64,000 bases of DNA from Psilocybe azurescens (Eukaryota > Basidiomycota > Agaricomycetes > Agaricales > Agrocybaceae), in assembly GCA_023853785.1 (NCBI GenBank), contig JAJIRX010000811.1, positions 62,001-126,000 on the forward strand, read 5' to 3'. Positions 48,846-61,134 of this stretch are shown here, piece by piece. Made by a program: the position numbers and the translations under genes. How positions within the stretch are numbered: the first letter of the stretch is position 1; every line of letters starts with the position of its first letter. The notes under the pieces are model-generated. The model saw only the letters and a program-made list of their open reading frames with translations, was not told the DNA's origin and did no database searches.

Positions 48846-50737
48846 TCACAATCGACGCCCCCACTGTCCCCACCAATCCTCCACCTTTTCCCGCGCATCA
48901 TACAAAAACAGCCTCAAGTCATCCCCCCAAACCTGCTTGAACATCACCTCGTCCATATGGTCATCCTCCACATCCAGATGCACCATGGTCGCCCGCATCC
49001 TGGCGTCCCGCATCTGTTGCGCCGGCCCGTTGGGCATCTTCAGCATCTGATGGTGTCTATAAGTGTGCGCGAGTGCGAATTGCGACCATGGTTGTCGGAT
49101 CTCGTTGTAAGCCGTCAGCAGCTGTGCGACCTGATCCCTGCGTTGTAATCGGGAAAATAAGCATCCGAGTGTTTGGGCGTCTTCGAATCCTAAGGCTTGA
49201 CAATGGTTGGCTCCATGCTACATAGATCAAGATGATGATGGGTACTTGTGAGCAACCTGATGTGATTGAAAGATGTACTATGGTCTAAACTTACCGGGAT
49301 CGGATGCGCGGCGTCCCCAACTAGGACTATTCTTGAACTTTCGCATACCAGACTATCGACACTTGACTTGGTGTGGATTATCCGTGAGTAAACTGATGTA
49401 GCGTGAGCAAGAAGCTTTTTGACTCTTCAAAGCGTATTCATAGTCAATGTGGATCCGTGTTACTCAGGTGGTTGTGTGCTGACCTTGTGTCTAGTTTCCC
49501 AAAGTCGATGTCAAATTGGTTGATATCGTGGACTAACGTCCAGTCATTGACCTCTTGTGGGCCGCTATATTTATGAGAAATTATACCAGTATAGTCACGA
49601 CCTTTGTTCTGGAATGGAAGGCATCAGCCTTTTCTAGAATAAAACTGCATTATCCGAATAACACTCACCAGCATATGCGAAACACAGAAATAGCCCTCTC
49701 CGATCCAAAACGACGACTGATCAAGATAACGTCAATAAGAACAGAGAAAACGAGCGTCCACATGAACCTACTCACAAGAGTGGGCACAAACATTGACCGT
49801 AGCTCTGGATCACCTTCTAGAACAGCCGTTGGCAAAGCAAACGAAAGGATGAGCGTTTTCTCCGGATTCGGTTTATCTTCCTCCCCACAACTATCGCCCG
49901 GAGAGCACTGTTGTATCCATCTGCAGCAATGACGACATCACCATAAATCTGTCCCCCATCATTCAACGAAACATATCCAGTGTCCGGGTCGGCGCCTAAC
50001 ACCCTCGTGTTATACCGGATATCCACTCCCTCTTGCTTTGCCAACCTCTCCAACAAATCTTGCAGTGTTCCATGCTAGAGTAATAACATCGCGTTCAATA
50101 ACTCTCTGGTTCAGTCCATCGGAAGTGAGCTAGAAACTCACCTGGATGAAATAAAAATTCGCGGCTACTTCTTTAAGAAAGTCGCCTACGACGAGTGATC
50201 CCAAAGGTTCAGCATTGGGACCAGAGTACCAGCTAATCCTATCGACGAAATGAGATTAAACGATAATGCGTAATGACTCCAGAAGTGAAAATACATACCC
50301 CCGACAGAGTTGTGCAATCTCATCGAATATGTGTTTGAGGCCCCATTGGTGCAGCACCCTTGTCATGCTAGGAGGAGATCTGTCATAGAAGTCAACTAAG
50401 CCCCTGATGCCTGAGATCGCGTCTCGAGTGTCAACATATGCACTAACCGAACGCCTACTGCACTCTATACGCTGAATATCAGCACCGTCGCGTCGAAGCT
50501 CAGGGGCTATAGTAGGACTCACTCTCTCAGTACCATCACTCTTCTCCAGGAGAATAACCTGATGCCCCGCCCTCGCAAGCGCATACGAGGTTGCCAGGCC
50601 TTCGGGACCCAACAACTCGTTGTCAGCATTCGAAAGTGGACGGCCATAATCACCAACGCAAAGCACTCACCCGAGATACCGCCCCCAACCACCACAAACT
50701 TCAAAGATACACGCGTGTTATCTGCGACCGACTCCAT
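48846..50737 (-). CDS. FAD-dependent monooxygenase (salicylate hydroxylase-like)
   Basis: Class A flavoprotein hydroxylase. ATG 50737 opens with a Rossmann FAD loop (KFVVVGGGISG), then YALARAGHQVILLEKSD. The central part has GVDIRYNTRVLGADPDTG and ADGYNSALR (DG motif), and IVLVGDAAHP supplies the GD motif for the FAD ribityl chain, with ANHCQALGFEDAQTLG after it. The C-terminus is WWGQWGRRL with TGA at 48846. Several introns of ~55-70 bases interrupt it, and the frame appears intact. Substrates of this family are aromatic acids or polyketide-like rings; the actual one cannot be told. The MFS gene lies on the same strand upstream. Confidence 0.85.
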
Positions 50738-51772
50738 TATCCTACTCTACCGAATGTCGTATTGGTCAAAGAGGTTTTATCCAGGACTCCTGGATTGCCA
50801 GGCAAGCCATCACAATCATCAGTGTGACGGGGATATCTTACTCTTGGTCGCCAATTGATATGTGCAAAACACGTGAGGATGAACAGAACTGAAACTTTAA
50901 CTTGACCCTATACCTACATATATTAACCCGCTGTCGCTGTCTAGACTTCCAGAGTAAGTACAAGATTGATTCTGCGTTTCTGTAAATCAATATCAAAGAA
51001 TGATAAAAGGACCTTGGGCCCATCTGCATGATCTGTCCTGATAAAAATAGCCGCCCCGCCGAGCCCAAGGTCCAATTTATCGTGGTGATAACGCCGACAT
51101 CCATTTTTTCGAGTTGCTTCTTGTAATGTGTAAGGCCCTCAAGGCTCAGAATCAAGCCGAACAAGAAGTGGAGAAAGAAGCTATGGACATAGTTGGTCTA
51201 GTCAGTCTTAATGCTTGCGAACTCAGCCTTAAACCCGTTGGCAGTCTTCTCTCTAGTTTCAGGAAACACGCTTCAAATTGGATTTGATAGGAACCCTCGG
51301 CACTGGTATTAGCAAGTCCGGCCCATACATACCCCTTTTGGCATCCTTTTACACGGCCATCCTGAATTAGGAGTCAACGAACGACAAAGTTTTAGCCATT
51401 AGCGCTGGCCGGCGTCAGAAGAGGTGAATTTAAACCTGATACGTGGGGTATAATCTGAATAACAAAGCATTATGGATTTTTGAACCAACATTGAAACAAA
51501 TAGCATATCTAAATTGGATGTTCTAGAGGCATCTAATCACTACTTGTGGTGTTGGCTATCGACAAGAAAGCAAATGATGATAATACATATGTGCACACCA
51601 ATATCCTACTCGTACATAACTCTTACATATATATTCGTCACTAGTCATGACTCGTGTCCTTTGCTTTCTTCCTCACCCAGTTGCACATCCCCACAGGAAA
51701 TTAAGGGGCCGATTGATGAGGGAGGTTGCAAAACCTCTCTATGGCAATGTAATTGCTTTTGACTCAAACCTT
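50738..51772. other. Intergenic between monooxygenase and MFS genes
   Basis: Minus-strand ORF 50838-51164 has no family features. No gene supported. Confidence 0.45.
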
Positions 51773-53864
51773 TTATGCCCCCGTCTTCTTGTGACAGGCT
51801 TCCACACGGCAATGAAACAACCTGCACCCATGAATACTACCGCCTAAAATCCCAGAAATAAGCCCGAGTACCAAATTATAAACCAAGAGACGTACTGCTG
51901 CAAAGATTAGTGGTCTGGGCCAGTGTCTATGGGACGTAAGAAGAGCTCCAGCGATAGGATTTCCGGTAAGCAATGCAAAAGACAGGGAAAAGGACACCAT
52001 GCCAATGCGGATTCTAGGAAAGGATAAATATCAGAACTTCGTAGACTATTTTATTGTATAGAGCGTGTTATAAATACCCTAGATCAGAGAGATCTCGCTG
52101 AGTCACAAACGACGCGACACCCGGAGCCACCAAAGACACGACTGCAAACAAGATCCGCAAATGAGCTGATACACAGTAACAACTGATCATGGGTTCACTT
52201 ACGGCCTCCAGAGAAAAACCCATAGAATAGACCAAAGACGGTTACACCGGCAACACTTGTAGCTCCAAACATACCGAATATCAGACCAGCAGTAATCACC
52301 GCAGAAGGAATCATGACTATGTTCATCAGTTTTTTTGTCAGTTGATTGCTTCGAAGGTGGAGACCTTTTGAAATTTGAATAGACATAGACTTACTATTCA
52401 ATGGCCCGTAGATGTCTCCCATAAAATTAGGAATCGTTCGTCCAAACACCGATGCCGCGTTCATTACCGTGATCTGATAAGTGTATGAGATATCGACAGA
52501 GTTCATGAAACTGACTGCGTACAGAGTAGTTGGTAAATGTAGCGTTGACACCATGCGTGGCGGCGTATAACTGCAGATAGAAGACTACTCGGTGGGTCAG
52601 TATTCACGTCAACCCTCAGAAAATTGCAGATGGACAAACAGGGTACGAAGATGCCCCAGAATACCTGTGAGAGAATCAACAAGTGCAGGCACAATAAACT
52701 CAAACTCATACGCACCAAAAACGACCCAAGGATATAAATAAGGAATGGTATGTCAGACAGAACCTTTTTGAAAGTAGCACCGCTCCCGTCCTGCGCTTTT
52801 TTTTGGAGGTAGTCGAGTTCGCATGATCGAGTTCGCGATGATAAGGAATCCAAGGTCCATGAAAGCTACGCCCCTATATAGACGCATTAGTGCCGCCTCC
52901 ACTACCTGTGAGGTAAAGGGGATAGCCTACCTTACGCCCCATTGAAAACCTGAGCTCCTTTGGAATATGTTGTTCAGCAGTACTGGATATACAACGCCAC
53001 CAAGACTCGACCCTGCATTCAGACAAGATACGTCAGTGCTGATTGCGAGGTTGTTTTGAAGGCCTCTCACCTGCGATCACAATTCCCATGGCCATCGATC
53101 TTTTCACCCGAAAATAGTGTGATGTAATGGTAAGAGATGGAAGAAACATCATCCCCATCCCTAGACCCATCCCAACACCTTGCGAGAGTAGATTCTGATA
53201 GTAGTGATGTGGTTCTGCAATAGACAACATAAAGATCCTGTTAATGTGAAAGGAAGCCAGTTAAATGAATGAAGTCACAGCAAAGTGAAATGTCTGACGA
53301 GAAAATATAGATGACAGAGCCTGTAAGCAGACAATGATGGAAATAACCGGCATCGAATAACCGCCCAGCAGGTAACCCGATGGCAAATACCAGGAAAACT
53401 TGCATAGAGCCTATCAAGCTGATCTCAGACGACGAGCGTTCGCTCAGTGATGTCCGCTGCAAGTAGTTTATTGGATGGTGCGGAGATACGATTTATGCCG
53501 AACTCACACTATAATAGTCTTGATAGACGCCAAAAGACTGCACGACGCCAAAGGTGCAGAATGTGACCATCGTCCTATGCGCCGGAGACAGTCAGTACCT
53601 GAAGTAGGTGGAGTGAGTTTGGCACGAGTCCTCACCCCCAATGACAGTCAACCAAGCACGCAGGCCACCTTCAGGGAAAGAAGGTGCCTGCATCGTGTCT
53701 GAGACAATACCGCTTCCTAATGTTGGCACTGCTTGTTCTTCCACATCTAATACCATCTCTTTCGACGTGCTGGGTTCAGTAGTTGGAGAGTGAACGCTGC
53801 TGCTGCCTCTGCTCGAAGTCTCTGAAGACGGGAAGTCTGTTTTGGTGGATAGTCGTCCTTCCAT
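51773..53864 (-). CDS. MFS transporter, monocarboxylate (MCT/Mch) type
   Basis: ATG 53864. A Ser/Thr-rich cytosolic N-terminus precedes PEGGLRAWLTVIGG, the usual entry to the first helix in fungal MCT-like carriers. Next come FGVVQSFGVYQDYY, ISLIGSMQVFLVFAIGLPAG, LLSQGVGMGLGMGMMFLPSL and HYFRVKRSMAMGIVIAGSS (loop 4-5 signature), then MRTRLPPK before the central loop. The second half includes DIPFLIYILGSFLVRMSL, VFGRTIPNFMGDIYGP and GLFYGFFSGG. About twelve helices are expected. The final exon near 51773-52000 ends CHKKTGA. The frame appears intact. Likely moves a small carboxylate across the plasma membrane; this is family inference. Confidence 0.82.
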
Positions 53865-55501
53865 GGTTGCGGGAGAGGGAGCGAAGCTGCGATGGTGGTA
53901 GCAAGCACGCTAAGAGTACAAATTAGCATGGATGCTTCATATTTGTGCCCTTTTCCCATGTCTAGTGCAAGAAGAGTTTCGGCAGACAACCGTGCTATAA
54001 TTGATGTATGAATACGAACTGATGTGTGGTTGCTATTTTGGTTGACACTCACACCCGTGTAATAAATGGAGCAGCCAAGACTTCTCTCGATTCCACGGTA
54101 GTTTGTATGAAGGTTCCTCGAAGCTGAGGTTGCTGCAGAAACCGAAAAACAAGAGCAGCTGTTACGTCCTTTTGAAGGACGAGTCAACGAGTACGATGCA
54201 TACCACACACCTGGCTATCTGCGGTGAGGAATGGAAATGAACACGGTACACTAGGCGTGTGTGAATCCTAAGATTAGAAAGGTGTTCAACAAGCCGGCCT
54301 TGCATCTTGATGATGAACGTCAGTGGGCTGTGAAAAGAACATTTTCCAAAAACATGTGTCTTCCATAGACCTGCCACACGCTGGTATGCAGTCAGGGATT
54401 TAGTCTATGAGGAAATTATAGCCCACTGAGGTCCATTCCTTGTCGATTAGAATTCTGATACACCCTCGTGAATAACGTTACTATGAGGTACTCTGGGGAG
54501 AAGAGGAACAAGTCTAAGCAAGATGAGGACAGTATCTCTCAGCGTTATCGTTATAAGCATCATCACATGGACAAGAAAGAGTTTTAGAAGTTCTCAAGAA
54601 CATAAGAAGTGGTCGAAGAATACAAGCCGTCGTGGTTGAAGAATTGGAAGGGACCAATAGAACGAGCACGTGCAGTCGTGACAAAATATCCTACCATTGC
54701 AACAAGTTCCAACTCTGCACTGAACCACCACCCATACCACGCAATGGTACTCTAACAGATTCATTCGACGGGTTCATTAACACCAATCCATCTTGTCATC
54801 CAGTCGTGTCCATAAGGGAGATCTTGAGATATCCTTCACTCACCCACGCCTTTTCAATCTTTCGGCTCTTTTGAGCTTACTGAAATCCCGGGAGTTGGAA
54901 TCCAAAGATATGACAATCTGTACATCATATGCTCGTGGTTGAAGCCGAATCCAGTTTTCTGGTATCATTGGTCTTTAACTTGGCTTGCTGTGACTTCGAG
55001 GTGGGAACAACGGCTGTAGGCGGATGTTCGCCGAAACAAGCGGACACCGATCTCACTGCTCAGACCAACAACGTCCTTTGCCGGCTTCCTTTCTGGTTTT
55101 TTCAACACTCCAATTCCGATCGTCCACTCGCACTGAATGTCACATCGAGTGACTTCTTTTCTGTACACGATTTGAGTTTCATCGACCGAATCTTTATACG
55201 CTAAACAAAGTGCCAACATGTAGATTTATTCCGTCCTCAGGATCTACCACCTGGAAATTATTTTTAGTTTATGCCACAAAGTCATACCCGGAAACACGAT
55301 GTGAGCCTCCTTGCGTATCTGTTTATTTTACCCTATACGTGATGCTAACTTCTAGATTTTCCTCAACTAGGAAAAACAGACTCCCATAGAAGATAACAAG
55401 CATTCTGACGATGCGAATTCGTGGAATCTGCACTCTCATGAAATATTTAAAAGGGCGTCACGAATCGTCATTCTCTCCAACGCAAAATTTCTCCTAGAAT
55501 C
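53865..55501. other. Intergenic; possible gene relic at 54830-55010
   Basis: No intact gene. The plus-strand reading near 54830-55010 (SFGSFELTEIPGVGIQRYD, YIICSWLKPNPVFWYHWS) looks protein-like but is bounded by stops and has no recognisable family. Confidence 0.35.
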
Positions 55502-57358
55502 ATGAACAATCAACTCTATCTACACCCTCTCTTCACCGTCAGGTCAGAGCTCTTGAGCCCTGATGAACAAGTATCCTTGTCGTATCAACGGGCAAAGCTC
55601 GTCATGCAAACATATCGTCAGTATTGTATTCCTTGTGTGTCGCGTATGCAATACCGGATGCTCACCATCCTATACAGGTCTGACTGCACAAGATATCCAG
55701 TTTTGCACACCGAGATTCTGGGCACTGATTTGCGACCCCATTCTCTCACTTGATATCGCCATGTTCACTATCCTAGCCGCTCATATCGGTTTGGCGATCG
55801 GTACATTATCGTGTCATTTGAAGGCCCGGCCCGACCTTAGACCTCTCGTCCAACGCCTTCTGCGGTTTGAAACCGTCGGACTATACCTTCTAACCGAAAG
55901 GGGTCATGGCCTCGATTCTTTCAACATTGAGACTACCGCGACAAAAACCCCGGATGGTTATATCCTACATACTCCACGGGAAGAAGCAGCGAAGTAGGTC
56001 GCCATCACATCGTACCTCTCCAAATACTAATCTGACTTTTCAAAGGTTTATGCCCGCTTCGACGCCAAAGTTCAACATCCCCAAAGTAGCTCTCGTAATG
56101 GCTCGGCTCATCGTAGAGGGCGAAGATCGTGGATGTCGCTTCTTCGTGGTTCCGATCTGCAACGAAAAGGAAATGTTCCATGGCGTTCAATCCACCAGAC
56201 TTCCAACGCGAAGCGGGACCGGCCCTCTGGACTTTTCCATTACAACCTTCAATCAGGTCCACCTACCACCGACAGCACTTGTCGCCTCTGACATTTCGAA
56301 CATCTCCAAGCCTGCTCGACCACTCGAAGCATGGTGGAATGAAATTTGGCGAATTCAACTCGGTACCATGGCTGTCCCTGCTCCCTGGATTACAGCTATC
56401 AAATCTGTTGCTTTTATTGGTGGCAGATACTCCATGCGGCGGTGTATTCTCGGCAAAAATAACGACCCTGTGCCGATCATAACATTCCGTACTCAACAGT
56501 GGCCTGTTGCTCATGCTACAGCCGTCGGAATGGTGATGGCCAATTGGTTCCCGACCGCCGTTCAAGAGGCCATGGCGAATAGTGATCATCGACTTCGCCA
56601 TGCTATGTCCGTTGTCATTAAAACCACCGTCTGCCGGCATTTCCAACGATGTGTACCGGAAGTTGCTGAACGGTGTGGTGCTCAAGGTACTTTCGCGCAA
56701 AACTATATGGCAAAGATAGAGGCAAGTTTCTTCTCTTTTTCTCAATTCCAAACTTGTAATAATTGAAACCGGATTCAATCAGAACGATGGCAAGGGTGTG
56801 ATAATTGCAGAGGGAGACGTCCTTACTCTCTGTATCCGACTGTTCTCGGAGTTACTTCAAGGACACTTTGAACTCCCACTTCCCGATCCCTCGGAATCAC
56901 TGCTAGCTCATCACGCTGCCTCAATTCTACAAGAGAACCACGACCTCTTCCTCTCACTGAATTGCGAACATCGCAGTGATTCATTCAATTTCCTCATTCT
57001 ACCTCAGTCAGAAAAGGTCGTCGAAGCCATAGGTCATGCGCTTGCGTATTCCGCCGCGGTCAAAGCAGGCCTTCCGAAGCCAATCCTTGATGTATACGAA
57101 TCTGCGATTATCCGGCAAGATCCTGCCTGGTACTCAGAGCAAGGCGGCCTGACGCGAATGGAGCAACGAGTACGAGAAGACGCGGCGATATCGTCATTTA
57201 TGGTTCACCTGGACGACTTCCTCGACCAACTTGACGTTGAAAACTACGTCTCTGCCCCAATTGTCTCTGACCATGCGTGGAAGTCCTATTTAGAAGGGCT
57301 GACGACGTATTCAGGCAATGCAGTTCCTTCGGTGGAACGACTACAAGCCGTCCTGTAA
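55502..57358 (+). CDS. Acyl-CoA oxidase/dehydrogenase-like protein
   Basis: ATG 55502; exons 55502-~55615, ~55677-55993, ~56046-56720, ~56783-57358. Early residues (YQRAKLVMQTY) resemble the helical N-terminal domain of acyl-CoA oxidases. FTILAAHIGLAIGTL, GLYLLTERGHGLDSFNIET and TPDGYILHTP match the beta-domain, followed by ALVMARLIVEGEDRGCRFFVVPI, LVASDISN and GRYSMRRCILG. The C-terminal helical part contains AEGDVLTLCIRLFSELL and YESAIIRQDPAWYSEQGGLTR. There is no PTS1 tripeptide at the C-terminus (ends QAVL). Probably oxidises an acyl-CoA-like substrate with FAD. The frame is intact. Confidence 0.82.
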
Positions 57359-59082
57359 ATCGCAATGGTGCTAAGCCGTCGATCATCAAGACATTACGCC
57401 GAGGCATGACACGAGCATGAGACCAAGATTTGCATTTATTTATTATTATCTAGACAACATCATATGCAATAGACTGTATGTACCTGTACTATGTATCATC
57501 ACGGCAGTAAATCGAAGGAGTTACATTACAAATATCGAAAAAGGTCTTCGTGAACACGTCTTGCGCGTGTGATCTGAGTCTTTATTATCGTGGTCAACCC
57601 GAGGCATGAACTCTGCCCACCGCATTTTTGACATGTTTGAGAAAATCTCAATCTCAATTATCCCAGAGTCATGAAAGATCGTCAGCACATTTGACTGGCA
57701 TCATGGCTATCAATCGGATATCCACAACGCGACCAAGACCGCCCGACGTCTGATTTGTGATATTTATGTGATGAGTTATGTATTGATTGTCTATTTAGAC
57801 TTCAGATCCACACAGGTATTAACTTAACGCTCAGCTCTCAAAAACATCTCGTCACTGTAGTACACATCTGGCAGATATTAAAGTCCAGTACCTTTGAAAC
57901 ACGATAATTGGCAGAGCAGGGTACAGAACTTTTAGCTTGAAGTCCTTGAGATTCGGAAACGTCTCTGAGAACGGTACACAAGCTCCTCTTGCTTCCCTTT
58001 CAGTTCCCTGTGAGACCGGTTTAGCCGTCTGGTTGGGCAAGATGGGTTCTTGACAATTTCCCAAAGCAATCTCACGCGAGCCGAGCGGGATCATAGTTCA
58101 CAATCTTAAATTTTAAATATAATTGAAAGGTTGTTCAAGTCCCCTTTATCTGAGCTTTGACCTCAGAGTCCAGACGACCGCTGTTCGCAATCATCGAAAA
58201 CACCAGCTAATTATAACCCAACACCTAAGCTCTAGGGCCGGGACCGACGCTGGATTGCCAAGGCATATGACCTTGGCTAGGCGAGAACGTTCACGGTTGC
58301 TCAGTGCACCACAGCAAAAATCACAGCAAGACGCTACTTTGCGGAGCAGCAGAAATTTGTGCAGTCAAGAGTCAAGTTGGTTACCATCCAACTTCCAAAC
58401 CCACGCGAAAGACTTCCAAAAATTATCCACACGAGAAGTTGTGAGGGAGCAATTACGGCCACCCGTCCCGCCTGGGCCCAACATTCGTGTAGGATACATC
58501 GTCTTTTCAGAGAAAATTCCGCAGCCTCTCATCAGAATGCCATTCAGTGTCTGAAAAAGAAAATCTCAAAACAAAACCAATTGAAGCGTATACGTATATT
58601 TTTGGTATCATGGGCGGAGCCAGACGGGGCAAGGCTGAGTCTCGATACATCCTCAATATCCAAATTTACCAAACACCGTACAAGACAAGGTCGATTAGAT
58701 GCGAAATTATAAGCTGAACTGGCAATGTCATTTACCAATTATAGATCATCTCCGCACAAGCATCCTCTTTGAAAATTTCATCAAACTTCGTGACAAACAG
58801 GGATATTGATTTATAAGAGTCACTATTCGCAACAAAAGAAGAAGAAACAAGACCAACGACCGTTGAGGAACACAACTCAAAATAAGCATGCTATGAGAAG
58901 AAACGCGATTTTCACCCCTGAACGCATGGAAGCAGTGGCTTTACGCAGTCGCAACCAAAAATAAAGGACTATGTCAACAGACTATATCAGCAGCAAGCAA
59001 GTAGCAATACAATGACACCAACAAAACATGTAACCTGTGTGTGAACATGAATGAGATAGGTTGGAGAAAGATAAGAGATGGA
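57359..59082. other. Intergenic, no gene seen
   Basis: 1.7 kb without a supported gene. The 143-codon ORF at 58123-58554 has no ATG at its head and no family features. Confidence 0.5.
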
Positions 59083-60757
59083 TTATTCGCGGCCCTTCTT
59101 TGCAGCCTCTTTCAAAGAAGCAAAAAGTCCCGGACATCAGTTTCGTTCACCACTTTGCCGTCTTGCGCAAACGGGCGCAGGAATTTCACCAGGTCGTTCC
59201 TAACTCCATGAGGTTCCTTTCTTCTGACCGAAGAGCTTGAGAAATGACATACCTCATTTCATTGAAGGCATGTATCCCATCTATGGCTTTGTCGCGTGGT
59301 AATCGCGACAGTGCACGCATACCCAGTTCTTCTAGAGATAATCCTTTTCTGGTGTATTAGTTCGAGAAATTAGGTATGGGAAAAAATAGCAAACCTGAAT
59401 CGGGATCCTCTGGTGGTTCGTAGGTTTCCTCGTCGTGCAGTAGATAGGGTTCCATTTTTAAAGACGCAAGACACTAGAAAAGGTTAGCCGACTTCGTTGC
59501 ATCATGCCAAGAACGTTCTAACCAAATCACATTGGCACCATCTTTCCTTGAATCCCAGTGTGAAAAACACATCGCCAGCGCCTAAAGAGGGAGTTGGGTC
59601 CCTCGATTCCAATGCCCCGAATATCTTTTGCGCCAAAGGCTCAGGGTCTGGCGCAAGACACGATGGAGTTGAGGTAATCGTTTCATCTAACGAGTTTTTC
59701 ACGCGTTTTGTTTCCGGTCCTTCCCCAGCCGAAGGAGACAGAGGGCGTTTAATACCGAGAACTGCAGACTGGGTGTCATCTATTTGAATAAGTTCTGCTC
59801 CTACCTTCGATGATCCATTCAAGCGGCTCCATGGATCAGAAGGTGTATCACGAACAACCATCATAGCACCGCAAGTTCCCGCCCAACGTTTTAAGGTAGG
59901 ATTCCGAGAAACACAAGCACCGCAAACAAAACTCTCATACTCGTCACCGGTGATGAGAGGTGGAGGAAGACCCGAAGACGAAGTCTCTGATGCCGCGTCT
60001 CCACCTATTTCGTTACCAGATTGCTGGTCCCTGATCGACTGATCTACCAATGGCTGCTCTGGGACTGAATGGTCTGCTTGTACTTCCGGACTGTTTGCCC
60101 TCGAGCCTGGTCTTTCACGAAGGTTGCAGCATGATTCGTGAAACCAATCCTGTTTCATTAAAAAGATGCTCAATTGCTCGGCCTTCGACGAGATGCTCAC
60201 AAACCAGGCACCAACTTACTTCACATGCAAGACATTGAATCATGGTCTCTATCTCCGTCTTGGGATCGTAAGGCCGCCCGCACCTGCAAAAGATACCTCT
60301 GAAATTCTGCCCATATTCGTTTTGAGCGTTTTCTTCCTCTAGTTTAGGATGAAGAGTACAGTTATGGCCGATCGCCACTGTCGGACAATCGCAACGAAAG
60401 TTTCTTTTCGGGAAGCTGAACGGACAGCGGCATATTGTCGGAATCAACTATTGATAGCTGAGAAAAGTGGAAATCCGGAACATACAGTTCGACTTGCTCA
60501 TGATCAGTGTGGCAGGCTACTGAACAAGCAGCGCATAGTCCGCGAGCCTCTGGACATGTTGTACAAAGATACACCGCTTGTCTTGACATATAAGTTAGAA
60601 ATTCGGTCCGGTCGAGGCAAGACTTCCATGCCAAACATCCATACCTGAGTGGCCCCAAAGGGTATGTGCATTGAGAAAACTGATGTGGGAGAGCAAGCGC
60701 AGCCTCTCTGACCAATTCATCCTGAGAGTGGAGGTATTCCGACAGAGTGGAGGCCAT
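59083..60757 (-). CDS. UBR7: UBR7/Mlo2-like protein with UBR box and PHD-type finger
   Basis: ATG 60757, TAA 59083. The UBR box reads HQFSQCTYPLG, AVYLCTTC, GLCAACSVACHTDHE and FPKRNFRCDC; the PHD-like finger follows (FCRCGRPYD, MIQCLACEVSWC) with QDWFHESCCNLRERPG. The middle is acidic, Ser-rich and probably disordered. The C-terminal part (RWCQCD, then YEPPEDPDSGLSLEELGMRAL and GIHAFNEMRNDLVKFLRPFA) matches the UBR7 family, and it ends KKGRE. One intron at about 60596-60647 is in frame and reads through, so it could be mistaken for coding. The protein is a putative ubiquitin ligase linked to histone H2B in animals; the function here is inferred. Confidence 0.88.
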
Positions 60758-61134
60758 TCGGATGAGATATAGTTCAGTCCAAACGAGTGTATAGATTCAA
60801 AGAGTATGTGGTAGTTGAAAGCAACAGACACAAGTTCGATGCCGTCAGGAGTGCGGCCCCAAGCCCGGTCCGTTAGCCCGTTGTCCAATCAGTGCTTCTT
60901 GCTCTTTCTCTTCCAACCATCCCCACTTGATTCATTGTTGCCATCGAATATCCATGTTTCTGGTCAATTTTGACCTTCGCAAGCAATTCCATGAGCTATG
61001 TGCCTCAGTCGTTTGAAGACAAGTCCTGAATATAAGGCATGGTTGTGGTCCGGAACGAGGACGGAATCTGAGCACATTGGATTTATAAGAACATCGCTCC
61101 GTGCTCCAATCTCTTATTCAACGCTTTCATCACG
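60758..61134. promoter_or_regulatory. Divergent promoter region (UBR7-like / hydantoinase B)
   Basis: Shared upstream stretch of two divergent genes. I looked here for the hydantoinase-A half that normally precedes the B half in fungal 5-oxoprolinase and saw none. Confidence 0.4.

Noticed and set aside
58123..58554. 143-codon ORF in the 57.4-59.1 kb spacer
   Set aside because: No ATG at its head, no domain, composition not protein-like.
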